64,000 bases of DNA from Allolobophora icterica (taxonomy: Eukaryota > Annelida > Clitellata > Crassiclitellata > Lumbricidae), in assembly GCA_963556255.1 (NCBI GenBank), contig OY744611.1, forward strand, positions 6,710,736 to 6,774,735, in the 5' to 3' direction. Positions 22,800 to 36,001 of this stretch are shown in pieces. Under the pieces are notes generated by a model. It was not told where the DNA came from and did no database searches. It was given only the letters and a program-made list of their open reading frames with translations. Made by a program: the position numbers and the translations under genes. Within the stretch, counting starts at the first letter, position 1; every line of letters starts with the position of its first letter.

Positions 22800-24550
22800 G
22801 CCTTTCAAGAACCCTACAACGGTGTTGAACCATGATTATTGAATAGACCCGACTTAAGACAGAATTTAAATGAACTGCGAGCTCCTATGAGAAGTTAATA
22901 CATGATCCCGGTGTTTGGTTTACTTGAGATTTAACAGCAACAACATTTTGCGATAAGGTTTTCGCTAAAGTTCGATTGAAGTATTAATCTGCTGAGCAGT
23001 GTGGTAGGAATTGAATTTCTAGGGCGATTTTGTGGAATCTAATGCCTTGAATGAATGAATTAATGACTCAATGAATGGAGTTAGTTTTTAAGTCCGTCAG
23101 AAGTACTGAAGATGTATTTTCAGAACTTAGGTTAAATCCTATGTAATTTAGTCTGCCGTAGTTAAACTGACATTTTGTTAGGTCAGGTGTTCTCGTGTTG
23201 CTTGCCTGTCTTTATAATTCAATGGCAAATACACCTTTAGCTAATAAAATGTTGCATCTCGTGTTGGATAAATTGTAGATAACTTTGTTGTGGATGTGGT
23301 CCACAGGACATTAAAAACTATGACTGGACATGGATATACGTTGTGTTTAGTGAGGTAAGGCATAAAAAAACTAATAGATAAATCTGCTGTTACTGTATAC
23401 AGATTCACGCATTTAACATTGCATTCGATCTGGGCTCGAGCCCATAATAGTTTCGTGGAAACGGCCAAGTTCCTTACAGAGGCACGCCACTGATGGTGAT
23501 GATGATGACGGTAATGACGATGGGGTGGTGGTGGTGATGATGACGATGTGCATATGACCCGAAATCTTGAAATCACTGAATACTCGAAGATCAATAATAT
23601 TGTGAGAAACCTAAGTCAGACATTTTGAAAGGTTCATAATGACCCATGTACAATTGTACATGCACATATGCATATAACATAAACCCACCACCGTGAAAAC
23701 CTTAGCCAACTTAAATACCACCTCTTTCAAACTGATAAATAGGTATTTTAAGATCCTCCGAAAGGTTCATAAAGACCAATAATTTATATGCACATTTGCA
23801 TTTAACGTATACATTATCTCATTATTTTTTTACTTGAGACTGAAAAGTGATAGCATTTTGTAATAACGTTTTCACTGAAGGTCGATGTGCTGGGCAATGT
23901 TGCAGGAATGGAGTGTTGAAGACGATTGACCACTAAAATGTCTGAAAGAAATTCCTTGGTATATTGAATAAACCAGAGAATACTCGGTGTGTCTTTCTTA
24001 AATGGAGCTGAGACGCTGTCGTCGTTGTCACCGTCGTCATTGTCATCATCATCTCAATTATCCCCAACACCACCAACACCACCACCACCACCACCACCAC
24101 CACCACCACCACCACCACCATCACCACCACCATCACCACCACCACCATCACCACCACCGTCATGGTAGTTTTTGGACGAATGAATAAATGACAGATGACA
24201 CTCCTGCTTGTGATGATGATGATGACTAAATGATTGATTTCTAGGAATGAATGACTGAAAGATTGAATGGAGTTAGTCGGCCAGTCATTTAGCAATGAGC
24301 GCCCAATTAGTCTGTTTGATAGAATATACATGGTAAATGCATACACATTATATCCCACGTGATTGAACTGAAATTATATAGCAGTGCAGCATACTTCCGC
24401 GTATGAAATTGATATAAGTTACCAATCGATCGAAAGGCTAACCAACTACTGTTATCTTCGTGCTCAGGCTTCCTCTGCGTGAAGGATGATTAAGTCCATT
24501 CAATAAACGAGAACATGAACGAATCAACAGATGAATGAATGAATTAGTCG
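22800..24550. repeat. Dispersed repeat A, copies 4 (partial) and 5
   Basis: The segment at 22800-23130 ('acttgagatttaacagcaac', 'ttcgattgaagtattaatc', 'gaattgaatttctagggcga') is the second half of repeat A. It is followed by a fuller copy from 23190 with 'tgtctttataattcaatggc', 'gtccacaggacattaaaaac', a GAT/GGT patch at 23490-23550 and 'ctgaaattatatagcagtgc' near 24369. Between these lie the CAC tract and a GAATGA-rich stretch. Confidence 0.6.
24067..24165. repeat. (CAC)n microsatellite
   Basis: About 33 CAC/CAT triplets, coding only for artefactual His or Val runs. Confidence 0.95.
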
Positions 24551-25085
24551 GCCAGACAGTTTTCAGACAGTCGGGTAGATTGCCTCGTAGGCTGTGTTTC
24601 GTCCTACCTCAGGGAGTTGTGTCCCAGTCCAATCCATTCCGGGTCGTAGTTCCCTTCGTTCTGCAGCGCAACTTGACTCAATTGTCGCACTATATATTTT
24701 ACACACGATGGCTTCAAATTTCGAATTATGTACATGGACATTAAAATTGCGATTGCAATAAAATAGGCCATTATTTCCCCAAAATATAAGTAACACTCTT
24801 TTACAGCACCAAACAGATAGTAATATGTTGCTCCTGCAAGAACTAACTTCCATTGTTGCAATGCAATAAAGTATTGTAAAGTGTTATAAAGTATGAGCGT
24901 TTGTCTTGCACTAATAAAAGATTACTTACTTATAGTATTTCTGCAAAATCTAAGTAAAATCTTTTAGAGCACCAATGAGATAAAAAAAATTTGTTTCGTT
25001 CAATGGTCGGGGGAAAGTGAAACCCAGAGTCAGACCATTCATTACTCGAGGCCAATCCGCTGAAGTCTAGAACGGGAAAGGGGAT

Positions 25086-25625
25086 ATGAAACAAACAGGT
25101 TCTAATTCTATTCAAATGTTTTCTATAGGTCTACCTGCGGTGCGTTTGGCTTGTCTTGAACGCATCGTGCGTGCTGCTGCCCGACTTATTGGTCGGATAT
25201 CCAAGTTTGACCATGTGTCCGACTTCATGCTCCGGGACTTGCATTGGCTACCGGTTCCCCTACGCATCCAGTATAGGATTGCCTCCTTGGTCTGGTGCTG
25301 CCAGCTGGGCATCGCTCCAGCCTATCTGAGGTCCCTCTGCCTGCCTGCCGGTGAGACCCGTGGTCGCTCACTCCGCTCTGCGGAGAGGGGATGCTTGCTG
25401 TGCCATTTGCTCGTACTGCCACCATGCAAAATCGGGCCTTTTGGTGGTTGGTCCTGTGGTATGGAACGGGCTCCCTCTGGAGCTGTGTATCCTCCCGAAA
25501 ACCCAACCCGAGTCTTTCTACACTGCGCTAAAAACTGTTCTTTATGTCTGTGCTGAAGTCGGGAGCGCCTCTGAGTAGTCCCCTTGAAGACGCGCTATAT
25601 AAGTGCTCAAATGAATGAATGAATG
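25086..25625 (+). mobile_element. CR1-like LINE 3' fragment
   Basis: The plus frame begins GLPAVRLACLERIVRAAARL and contains DLHWLPVPLRIQYRIASLVW, closely matching the C-terminus of the long LINE at 5.1 kb. A frame change near 25350 moves the ending (FCTALKTVL-like) to another frame. The 3' end is the 'gcgctatataagtgctc' tail followed by (AATG)n. It joins at about 25127 to a short dispersed sequence ('acaggttctaattctatt') also present at 57665-57705. Confidence 0.85.
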
Positions 25626-26017
25626 AACAATACGAAATGCCTCAATCGATGAACGATTCAAATGCAATTGTAGTCAATACTGCCCTCATAAGAAAGAACT
25701 ACGCATCTGCAAAAAGTTGATTTTGAGATAAATGCAAAAAACATAAATTGGTTGTTGCCAAGTAGATCCTATATTCATATTCATTTTTGCTTTTAACCAA
25801 CATATGCAACAAAAAGCTACAATTTTTAGGGGGAAATGAATTTTAAATATTTTTTCTCATAAATATTTTAAATGTCAGTAAATGTGTTTTTACTTAGCTT
25901 TGAAGACCGACGACAGAACCAAATAATTGTTAAGAACAACGCATCTGCATAAAATCGTGTTTTAGTGTTGAACATTTCAACAATTGACTCATATTTCAGG
26001 TCAATTATATCAAACAA
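25626..26017. other. Short non-coding gap
   Basis: AT-rich, nothing recognised. Confidence 0.5.
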
Positions 26018-26878
26018 CATAGGCGTAATTTGTGGGGGCATGAGGGGTACGCGTACCCCCACTATTTTTTACACGGGGGCACCGTACCCCCACTTTTTAA
26101 ACAATGCCAATCAATATTTTATGATTGAGCCTTCCCAGAGATCGCAGTCTACGCCCTGCTTCGTGTATGTAAGAAATTGGTATTCTCACTTTTTAGACCA
26201 ATGTTACGCCTCTGGGGGGTACTAAGGGTATCCGCGCCCCCAATTTTTTAAACAATGCCAATTAATATTTTATTATTGAGCCTTCCCAGAAATCGCAGTC
26301 TCTGCCTTGCTTCGTGTATGTAAGAAATTGGTATTCTCACTTTTTAGACCAAAGTTACGCCTCTGGGGGTACTAGGGGTATCCGTTCCCCCAATTTTTTT
26401 AAACAATGCCAATTAATATTTTATTATTAAGCCTTCCCAGAAATCGCAGTCTCTGCCTTGCTTCGTGTATGTGAGAAATTGGTACCCACTTTCTAGACCA
26501 AAGTTACGCCCCTTGGAGTACGAGAAGTACGCGTACCCCCTACTTTTTTTACTGGGGTACCATACCCCCTACTTTTTAAACAATGTCAATCAATATTTCA
26601 TTATTGAACGTTCCCAGAAATCGGAGTCTCTGCCTTGCTTCTTGTATACATGTAAGAAATTGGTACCCCGCTTTTTAGACCAAAGTTACGCCCCTTGGAG
26701 TACGAGAAGTACGCGTACCCCCTACTTTTTTTACTGGGGTACCATACCCCCTACTTTTTAAACAATGTCAATCAATATTTCATTATTGAGCGTTCCCAGA
26801 AATCGGAGTCTCTGCCTTGCTTCTTGTATACATGTAAGAAATTGGTACCCCGCTTTTTAGACCAAAGTTACGCCCCTG
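26018..26878. repeat. Five tandem units bounded by hAT-like ends
   Basis: Five units of about 150-182 bp, each containing 'aaacaatgccaat', 'tcccagaaatcg', 'gaaattggtatt' or variants, and 'gttacgcc'. Recurrences of gttacgcc lie near 26202, 26354, 26503, 26685 and 26867; the last two full units are 182 bp and almost identical. The outer ends CATAGGCGTAATTTGTGG and its inverted counterpart ending GTTACGCCCCTG resemble hAT termini. Flanking octamers match only partly, so mobility as one unit is unproven. Confidence 0.75.
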
Positions 26879-29273
26879 TCAACCGTAATTTTAAAGATAT
26901 GAAACAGCTTTAAAGATATTGATATCGCTTATATTTGATCATATCCGACTATCAAAACAGTCTGGGATAGTGAACATGTCACAGGACAGATGAAGTAGAA
27001 CCACACTTAGGCCTACTAATCTGCATCTTAGGTCCACAACATCTGATTTTTTAATATCTTGCCAGAATTTTCTTCTATTTTCTGGCATCAGAACGGTCAG
27101 TTTAGAAATAATGTCATCTTTTATCTCCCGGGGAATCCCTCTGGCCTCAGTTCTTGCATTTGGATTTTGGACGCCTAATTTGCATATACGTGCAATTAAG
27201 ATTATCTTTACTGCATGAACAATGATGTAAAGAAAATTCTTGACACCGCTCGTTACCCAGTTTGCAAATGAAATGTTCATCTGCTTTATCACATTATGAT
27301 CTAGAGATCATAGCAGCAGTCTACAACTTAATGTTTCGCTGTAGTCATTATACATTTCTGTAATAGAAATATCTGATGGGAAGTAGGCCCTATATACGCC
27401 TGTTTGGGCATGCTCCCGACGATAGTGTGATGTGGTTGGATGAAATGAAGCAATGTGTAGGCCTAATCGACCAAAAACAGCCAGACGCATCCCACACCCT
27501 CTGTACTTATCCTCTCCATACATTTTTTTTTATCATATCGTCTATCTGACTCTTTCAAGTTAAATCATATAACCCTCAACCCTGTAAGCCTACAAAACAA
27601 TCTGGGTCTACCCGAATCGCCGAAATCAGATAAAATATGGAAATGCAAAATTGGTCGAATTCCAGAAAACAATAATCTGCCAAGCGCTCCAATCCTGAAA
27701 ACTAGTATGAATTAGCCGGCCAACATCCTGAATAGTAGGCCTATATTCGAGAATGTCTCTAAAAGTTAGATTTGCGCAAATAACTTTGTTGTAACTTGGA
27801 AAAAAGATTTCGGAGATCCCACGAAATTCTGTTTCGGGAATTAGGGTGTCGGGAATTCGCTACGCACGAAAAACAATCTCCATAGTAAAGCCAAAGCCAT
27901 GAAAAATCATTTAAAACATTTAAAACGTTTGAAATTACTATATTTATTGTTTCTCAAATTTCACTTAATCTCACGGGGTGATGAATGATGAAAACCACCA
28001 AAACGGGCTAAAATTAAAGTATCTCAGATTCGTAAACTTAAACGTAAACATTGTCGGAAAATAGTGACTGCGCATGCGCGTGGACACGGATCTGCAGAAA
28101 AGGCTCTCTGTTACTAGCAAAAAGCCACGCATGTGAGATGCGTAGTTCTTACTTAATATTTGATACGAAGTGTGCAGATACGTGGTATTAACAGACGCTG
28201 GTTCTCTATGATCGCATCAAGATAGGAGGTTCTTACTTCCTACCAAGGTGTAAGACCACTAATACATGCAGAAACTGCATCTAACTCAAAACGGCCAAAT
28301 TTTCAGTTACGTGGTTCTTTCTGATGAGGGCAGAATAAGTCTGATCTGCTGCAGACGTTTGGTCGAAATCCGAAAAATCTGAGAATTCAGAAATCATGGT
28401 AGGTTTGCTAATAAAGTTGAAACAGGTGGGTCCAAAGTTTAGACCGTTATGACATTAAGGAATTGAGAGAACACAAAGAACTGCGCTGTAAATTCGGAAG
28501 CCCTGGTGCACGCACTGAGAGTCAAGTCAATTGTACTAAATGGTGCTCTAGACGAGAAACGCACGGCGATACATAAATTGTTGGGTAATTAATCAACGTG
28601 GGCGATTTTCTCCCTTGATATGAGCGGTATATGTGTTTCATCCCGCTAGAGTTTGAGTCCTATCAGTTGAACTCGTGGTTTCCATTTGAAGGAATATGTC
28701 TTGTGCCCCATTTTACCGAGGTAGGGGTCCTTTTCGGTCAATTCTGTCAAATTGCTGTCCTATCATTTGCTCCTTTGTTTGGAAGCTTCGACGGACCGCG
28801 TGACCACACCCACGCGAGGAAAGTCTGTATAAACTGAAAATTCTAGATTTTCGGTATTTAGGCAGGAGACCGTGTCTTGTTCGGATCGCTGTCTCCGGTG
28901 TCTGTTTCTGTTTGTTCGGATCGCTGTCTTCGGTGTCTGTTTCCTCTGAATTCGGGTAAGCTTATATATGGGAAGTTTCTTCATTGCGGTAGGTTCATAA
29001 CGGGTGCCACATTTAAATTTTATTATTATAAATTCATCTTTTCCACTAAAGTACTTGTATCTGCTGATTGAAGGGAAGTTCTCTTCTTCTTGTAGCTAGT
29101 TCCCTAGTGAAGTAAGGTAATGATTCTCCGGGTGAATCTCGTAGCCTAGAGGTCACATAATAAGACGAATCAGTTTCGTCGTAATTATTCTTTATATCAT
29201 TTCTCTCATAGTTCCTTCACTTAGTTTATTTCACCTTAATGTAGACTAAAATAGTCTTCGTTATATGTGCTTA
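26879..29273. other. No supported gene
   Basis: The minus frame 26939-27292 (117 codons, containing MPENRRKFWQDIKKSD) is unrecognised; its end resembles tails of repetitive, transposon-linked proteins, but this is a weak impression. At 28877-28945 a 34-36-bp segment ('tgttcggatcgctgtct') is tandemly duplicated. Otherwise AT-rich non-coding sequence. Confidence 0.4.
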
Positions 29274-29275
29274 TA

Positions 29276-30277
29276 CACTGTGTCTCAATTGAACTGATAC
29301 CCCTTTTTTGGTAATAAATCTGTCAATTCAAAAGCGAATTCAATAAAAGTTCAAACAGTAAAAGAGGGATAAATTATCAATACTTTCTGAAGCTTTTATC
29401 AACTTCTGTTGACAGAATCAAAAGTTATGAACATTCAAATTTTGACAAACTAAATTCCAACTTTCCAACATGTAAAAGATAAAATTATTTTTTGCAAACT
29501 TTACTTACTAAAAAACTATGACGTCATAATGACTTCATTTCCATTGAAGCAGACGATAATAAAAGAAAATGGTTTTCAGTGAAGCTGACTTGAGTTTGAT
29601 TAAAAATTTCAAAGAAGAAAAACATTACAAAACAAAAAGGTTTTTGAAGAAATTTCATATTCCAGCAGCACAGTGCTCCAGCTCACCGAGCAAGAGAAAC
29701 TGTGGATCTGCTGTCAAGAGAAACTCCAGAATTTTTCACCCACTCTTTGGTCCTCCAGTAGCCACGATCTCAATCCGCTCGACTGCAAGAAATGGATCGT
29801 CCTTTAAGAACGTGTTCATCCCAAACCCGCGTATACGCGACGTTGACCATCTCAAACAGCGAGTGTGCAGGAATGGAATCGTTTTGATCAAGAAATTGTT
29901 GATCGTGCTATAAATCAATGGCTAGATCGCCTTAGAGCATGTACTCGAGCTAATTGCAGGCATTTTGAACATCAACTTTTAAGTATAACATTTGACTCAA
30001 ATTAATTTAAAAATGTTGATATCTTCATGTTTTTGTCGAATTCTAAATTTTAATTTAAAAAAATGAATTTTACATGTTGGAAAGTTCGAATTTTGTTTGT
30101 CCAAATTTGAATGTTCATAACTTTGGAATCTGTTGACAGAATTTAATGAAAATTTCAGAATATATTGCTACTTTATCCCTCTTTGAAATTCTAAAATGTT
30201 ATTGTATTACGTTTAGAATAATTATTGACAGATTTATTGCCAAAACAAAAGGGTATCAGTTCAATTGAGACACAGTG
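29276..30277 (+). mobile_element. Tc1/mariner-type element, internally deleted
   Basis: Near-identical inverted repeats of about 50 bp start CACTGTGTCTCAATTGAACT, flanked by TA at 29274-29275 and 30278-30279. The plus frame begins MVFSEADLSLIKNF, typical of a mariner-like transposase N-terminus. Further on, CCTCCAGTAGCCACGATCTC onward (about 29752 onwards) encodes the DLNPLD...W motif of the DDE C-terminus in a broken frame, ending near 29980. Most of the catalytic core is gone. Non-autonomous. Confidence 0.85.
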
Positions 30278-30303
30278 TAGTTTAGGCATAGTAACCAGCA
30301 TTG

Positions 30304-30414
<111 letters not shown>

Positions 30415-30529
30415 GTGTGTGTCTCTCTGTATCTCTCTTTCTCGGTGCGCTTTTCTTGAGTGTTCGTTTTTCTTTGAGGGTTGGGAAGGAAACGGCCCAC
30501 ATTACCTTGTGCCCATGGTCCCAATAGCC

Positions 30530-33500
30530 CTTAATCCATGCCCTTCAGAATTAGAAAACTGTTTTTCTTACATGAAATAAACTGAACTCATAACCGGTGT
30601 TTTTCTGCCGGAACGTTCCGGAAAGGCGTTCTGGCACATTTTTCACGTATTGGAAAATAATATAGTTATTTTAATAAAAGAGCAATTTAGTTATTTTAAT
30701 TTAATGTGACCTCAAAAATTTCTTTGAGAGGGTCTCACCGAGACCCATCCCAAAAACCATAACCCGTTTTGGGGGGAGGGGTTTGTTGGATGTGCTTCAC
30801 CCTCGACATAGCCCTTCCATAATTGTTTAGTTTCGGAACCTCCTTTCTAGGAAAAAAAATGCTTATGACTCATATTTCTTTTTAGATGGCCAGCATTTGT
30901 GATGATCCAGGATATAACCGAATGTTTCTATCAATTCTATGTATAACTGCATCCTGCATAGGCCTACATAAAAGCCGCACTGAAAAGTAGGCGTTCCATG
31001 TGATGTATGGGGTTAGTAGCGTACCCTGGATTAGTTTAGAAACTTTAGACAACTACTACGATATTGGTGTCTGTTTCTAAAATCTGTTCAGTAGAATCCG
31101 CTGGTCGTCACGTGCGCATATTCCACACCAGAGTCAGTAGGCGTTACATGACATTGTGATGCATGGGGTCAACCGCCGGGTTTGTTTAGTGTGTATAACT
31201 CTGTCTTCCAGGGTGAAGGTCTGGTTGTGTGCTTTGTGCTGTTGCGACCCGGATAAATAGCATGTGCGCTGGTTCAGAGTGATGCTATTGACAGCCTTCG
31301 AATATTATTCTCGATCTAAACGACACCAGATGCTCTGCCCCCTCCAGTGGGCGAAAACGACGAGGAGCTTTTGCTGCAAATATGAACCAATGTAGTAAAT
31401 ATTTACGAGCGTTTCTAAAAAAAACCACGCGATCTTGGAACGATTCCGAAACTTTACCAGAAAGCATGCTTAGCACAGTAAATTAAGATGAGTTGACATC
31501 ACACAATTCAATTAATCAGGGCATAATCGTCTATGAAAATATTGAAAAAGTTTCCAATTTTGAAGCTAGAAACACAAATATTGGAGGAGAACCTGGAGAC
31601 GTAGGCCTACAATAAAGCTACAAAAATTATCTTGTAGCCAGTAACCTTAAAGCCATGTCATATTTCTAATTGTATTAAATTAGTAAGTACTTACACACTG
31701 TTACATAGTTTGTACACCGTACTATTACATGAACAATTAAAAGTCAACTATAGAAAGTTAAAAGGGGGCGCAGTCCTTTATTCTTGCCCTTCGGCGCCAA
31801 AACCCATCGTTACGCCACTGGCCTCCTCTCCTAATCTGGATCTTGGCAACCGCAATCGGACCTCATTTTGACTACCCTTTTGACAATCCATCTGAGTGGA
31901 CGCAGCGCTCGTGAATAAGCGGACGACCTGCGCTAAGCTTTCAATTTGGAGCTTACGATAACGATTACGACCGAGTGTGCGTCCCGCTCGTCGTGCTCAG
32001 TTTAGAACTGTGAGTCGGAAATGTGCTTGTGGACTGGTTCTGAACGGCACTTCTATTCCAGAATGCGTATCTTTGTAAGATACCAAGAGGCCGTTCTGGG
32101 TGGCGTTGCTACTTCAGAAGAAGCTTATGTTAACATGTATATACATGTAGAGTTGTAGACTGATTCTTGGGGCGCCCTAGAAGAAGGCATCTTGAAGGCG
32201 TCAATAAGCTTACTTAATGCGCTACTCTAAATTTAATTGTGAAGAACGAGCTTATTAGCTGAATAAGCGATCGTTCTGTCGTCCGCCAAAGATATTCTGT
32301 TGTCCGGTTTAAGGCGCTGAAAGGCTAAGGAAAACTTATCTATAAAAAGACAGATGGACGTAACCCAGATGCCGTCGGTTCTATGATGAGGATATTAAGT
32401 CACTCCCGCTTGTGCACGCTATAATTCCTGTGTATTACAGGTAGGCAGTGCAATGTAATTTGATTATGAATTAATTTATCATGTGTGAGATATCTGTCGT
32501 AGCCAATGTAATTGTAATTGATAAGCCTTTTCCTTCCCATTGGATAAGTGTAAGAGCTGACAGATGACTATCATCGCCCTGTCCAATCAAGAGTTGCCAC
32601 GGAGAAGCGTAGCGGATTAGGCTTCCAAACGAGGGTCTTTAACACAGACCGCGAGGGAGCGCAAGCATTCAGAGAGTTCAGGGTCGTTCCGATGATACCT
32701 CTATATCATGTCGTGACTGATGAAGTAAAGAGTTCATCATGTTTTCTATGTAAGTTTATCATTCAAGTTTTCATTGCCACAGTTTTTATATAATTAGTAC
32801 AGTTTATATCTTTAATACAATTGTTAAGTTCACTTCATTCATTTCTCTTTAGTTTGAGCTAGCTTCCCCATTCCTTAGCTTAGATTATCCTTGGTGGACT
32901 AGTATACAGTTCTATCTCATAAGTGGTGGAGTCCCGAAATTCGATTCTCGTAAGCTCAATTATTTTTCATTCTACACGTCATCTCAAACGAACCACTCGC
33001 TATCAATCATCGCGTCCTCAGCTCAGGTCCGAATCCCGCGCTGACTCTTGCTGTCTATGCGGAAAACCCGTCGGAAGCATCGTATGTCGTCCACTATCCA
33101 CTGTTCGATCCCTTTGCAACCCTAGGCAACTAGGATTTATCTGACAATCCTCCCTCAGGTCCACAACCAGTAGTCTTTGTATCACCTTTAGTTTTTTTAA
33201 TTTTCATTCACCTTTATTCATTTGTTATTATCTTTATTCCCCACTCGTTTTAAGTTATTCTGATCTCCAGTCGCGCCCAGGTAAGCTGCGTTGTTAATCG
33301 TCTTATTCCTTCATCATTTGGCATTCTGTAACATTCAACTGTATTCCAAATTTCTCTACCTTCATTATAGCTGTTTTTATTTGCTATTTTGCTATACTTC
33401 CATTTTTTCCTTCCAAATATCGCTTGCGCGATTCATGTCATTGTTCTTCGGTTTCATTCTCCGTAAATAATTTTCACTTAAGAATCACAGTCACCGCCGC

Positions 33501-33904
33501 CCTCTATTCCTACATGTAGCTATCAGATTACAGCGCTTATAATTTCCCTTTTGTACCCGTTTCATGTTTATGTTTCAGTTTCGTTCATTTGGATCCTAAT
33601 GCGACTCATTATCTACAATTCTTCGTTTGGTAATTGACACCCGATATTATGTACCCTTCAGGCGAAAACGGCTATACTGTCAGCGTCGACGAGTTCATCG
33701 ATAACATCCTGATCCACCGAAATTGATTTTAATTGTTCTGTCAGTGTATTGTCATTCAATACCTTTGAATAGCCTGTTCACCACCTCAACAGTGATTCCC
33801 CATCATCTTCCTCCAAACTCTCATTGCCATAGCTGTTCCACAACTACCTGTCAACCTTCGTCATTCTGTCAACTGTGGCCTACGTACGTGTCTCCGTTGT
33901 GTCA
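30530..33904. other. No supported gene; hAT end and a weak LTR candidate
   Basis: At about 31800-31818 the sequence '...gttacgccactg' looks like one hAT terminus, but no partner end was found. Near 32330 there is 'ctataaaaag', and 32481-32918 is a TG...CA interval discussed under findings. No exon with recognisable coding content. Confidence 0.35.
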
Positions 33905-33908
33905 AGAC

Positions 33909-34064
<156 letters not shown>

Positions 34065-34087
34065 GACAATTTCTACCGCGCCGTAAC

Positions 34088-34853
34088 GGGGAACGGACAT
34101 TATCCTCCACGGACATTATCCCCGGACATTATCCCGGACATTATCCCGGACAGAATCCCGGACAGAATCCCTCATTTTAGCAAGGACATTATCCCCCGGA
34201 CAAAATCCCCCCTCTGTGTAATAAGCCTTTTTCTACATTTAATTGATCAACCTTAATAGCCCTGTTGCCCTAGTGTCAGTTTTTAATGTTGTAAAGGTAC
34301 AGACTAAAGACTTGTTAGTGTCATTCAGGTGTAAAAATAAGTCTTGTTAGTCGCCTAGTTCTTAACTTAAGTCTTGTTAATGTCATAATTCGCGAGGTCA
34401 GTTGCCCAAAAAAGCGGGTCAGGCACAGCGCCAAGCAGCTACAAGCTGTCTCCTGCAGCCTTGTTAGCGTCACTTAGGTATAAAGTATAGACCTTTTAAC
34501 GAATGAATGGAACTTAACTGAACGAATGGAAGTTTATAATGTGTCATGTAATTGATAAAACCACTATAGTCTTATAAACTTTTCCGTTGGTCTGTAATCA
34601 TTCTTAGAATTAAACAAACTGCAAATATATTCTTCCTCTTAAACAAATTGAAATATTTTCCGACTGATGTTGTGGTATTAGCAATGGCTTAGTCCTTTTT
34701 GCCGTCATCACGCGTCATGATATATATAATTATGTGAAATATTATACTTATTATTTCCTAGCCTGGGGGATTATGTCCAACTCCAGGGGATTCTGTCCGG
34801 GGATAATGTCCGGGGATAATGTCCGGGGATGTCCGGGGATAAAGTCCTACACT
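34088..34853. mobile_element. MULE/foldback-like element, 9-bp target duplication
   Basis: An exact 9-bp duplication 'cgccgtaac' flanks it (34079-34087 and 34854-34862). Left end: GGGGAACGGACATTATCC then repeats of 'ggacattatcccc'. The right end is the inverse ('ggggataatgtccggggat', ending GATAAAGTCCTACACT). About 560 bp of AT-rich interior has no transposase. The 9-bp duplication and long ends suggest a Mutator-like non-autonomous element; the superfamily is inferred. Confidence 0.8.
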
Positions 34854-34862
34854 CGCCGTAAC

Positions 34863-35989
34863 ACAGCACATGCCGTTACAAGGGCGCCTTGACAAGCAAC
34901 ATCACACACGCCATCAGTCAGAGATACGCCTTGGAAGAGTCAACTGAGTCACGCCAACTCAGTCAAGTTAGTAAAAACAGAGAAAAACGACCAAAAACGA
35001 ACACGACGCACTCTGACTCGAGCAGCCACATACGGCGCCCATCCCTTCGTCGTCCTTTTTCTCAACTGAGAATTAATTATTGCCTCTGGTTGGCAGTTGT
35101 ACTCTCATCACCTTGAAGTCGATCGGTTGTTTCGTTAACTTCCTACTTAAATCTTCCTCCCTTTCTTGCCTTCCTGTACACATTGCATTACATCTTTATT
35201 AATCCCTGTGCTTTCTTTAACTCGTCCTTTTGTTGTGTGTTGATTGTGGCCAAAAGTGTTACTTTTTTGATAATCTGACTTAAACATTTCGTTGTGTTCT
35301 TGAGTATTCTTTTTCAGGATTTCATTGTTATCCTTGTTCTTTTCATTCTGTTTCAGGTTGATATTTTAATTGCCTTACGGTCCCAAAGTGATAATTATCC
35401 CGCTAGGCGGGGACACCCGACAGTTCATGTAACATAGTTCAGTGTATGGCATATTATAGGTATTCCTTCCCGACGTGGGCACAACGTGTGCAATGAGGTG
35501 GAAAGATTTGAACAGAATTGTGACGTTCCGTTTGTTTCACTGCTCCTCGTGAAAAACGATTCGCTTTTTTTTAAACAATTATTGTCGAATGCAAGATATC
35601 TTTTTGAGTGAAAGACTAGTTCACTAGTGCTCACTCCAGAAACCTACGATAATATTTGACCAGCTGAAAATTTAAATGACACAAGGAATGTTTGTATTAA
35701 CTTAAGCAGCACTTTTAACTCGCGTTAACTTATTTTCATGTTTAAATATTATATTAGCTGCTTAACTCGTGATTGACAAACTGACTTGCTAACTGTCTAA
35801 CTGAAAGAATGAATGCATCAATGAATGAGTGAATGACTGACTCATCGTTTGATTGACACACTGACTGGGTGACTGACTAATAGACTCACTGACAGGTAGT
35901 CAGTAGGCTAATTAGCCGATGTATTGACTGATGGGCTGACAGAAATGGTCGTGTCCTACTGAATGATTGAGTAGCATTGTAATGAAAGT
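34863..35989. other. Non-coding, expected 3' exon of GT14 gene not found
   Basis: Downstream (minus sense) of the glycosyltransferase exon. No frame carrying the expected C-terminal GT14 block was seen. GAATGA/CTGACT-rich low-complexity sequence at 35780-35930. Confidence 0.45.
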
Positions 35990-36001
35990 CTAATCGCTCA
36001 C

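Noticed and set aside
24002..24358. Poly-His or poly-Val protein
   Set aside because: Frames through a (CAC)n microsatellite inside a dispersed repeat.
26465..26913. Repetitive plus-strand proteins (…CKKLVPRFLDQ…)
   Set aside because: Translations of the 182-bp tandem units; no start or splice context.
28631..29071. Short frames on both strands
   Set aside because: No recognisable domain, and they overlap each other across a short tandem duplication.
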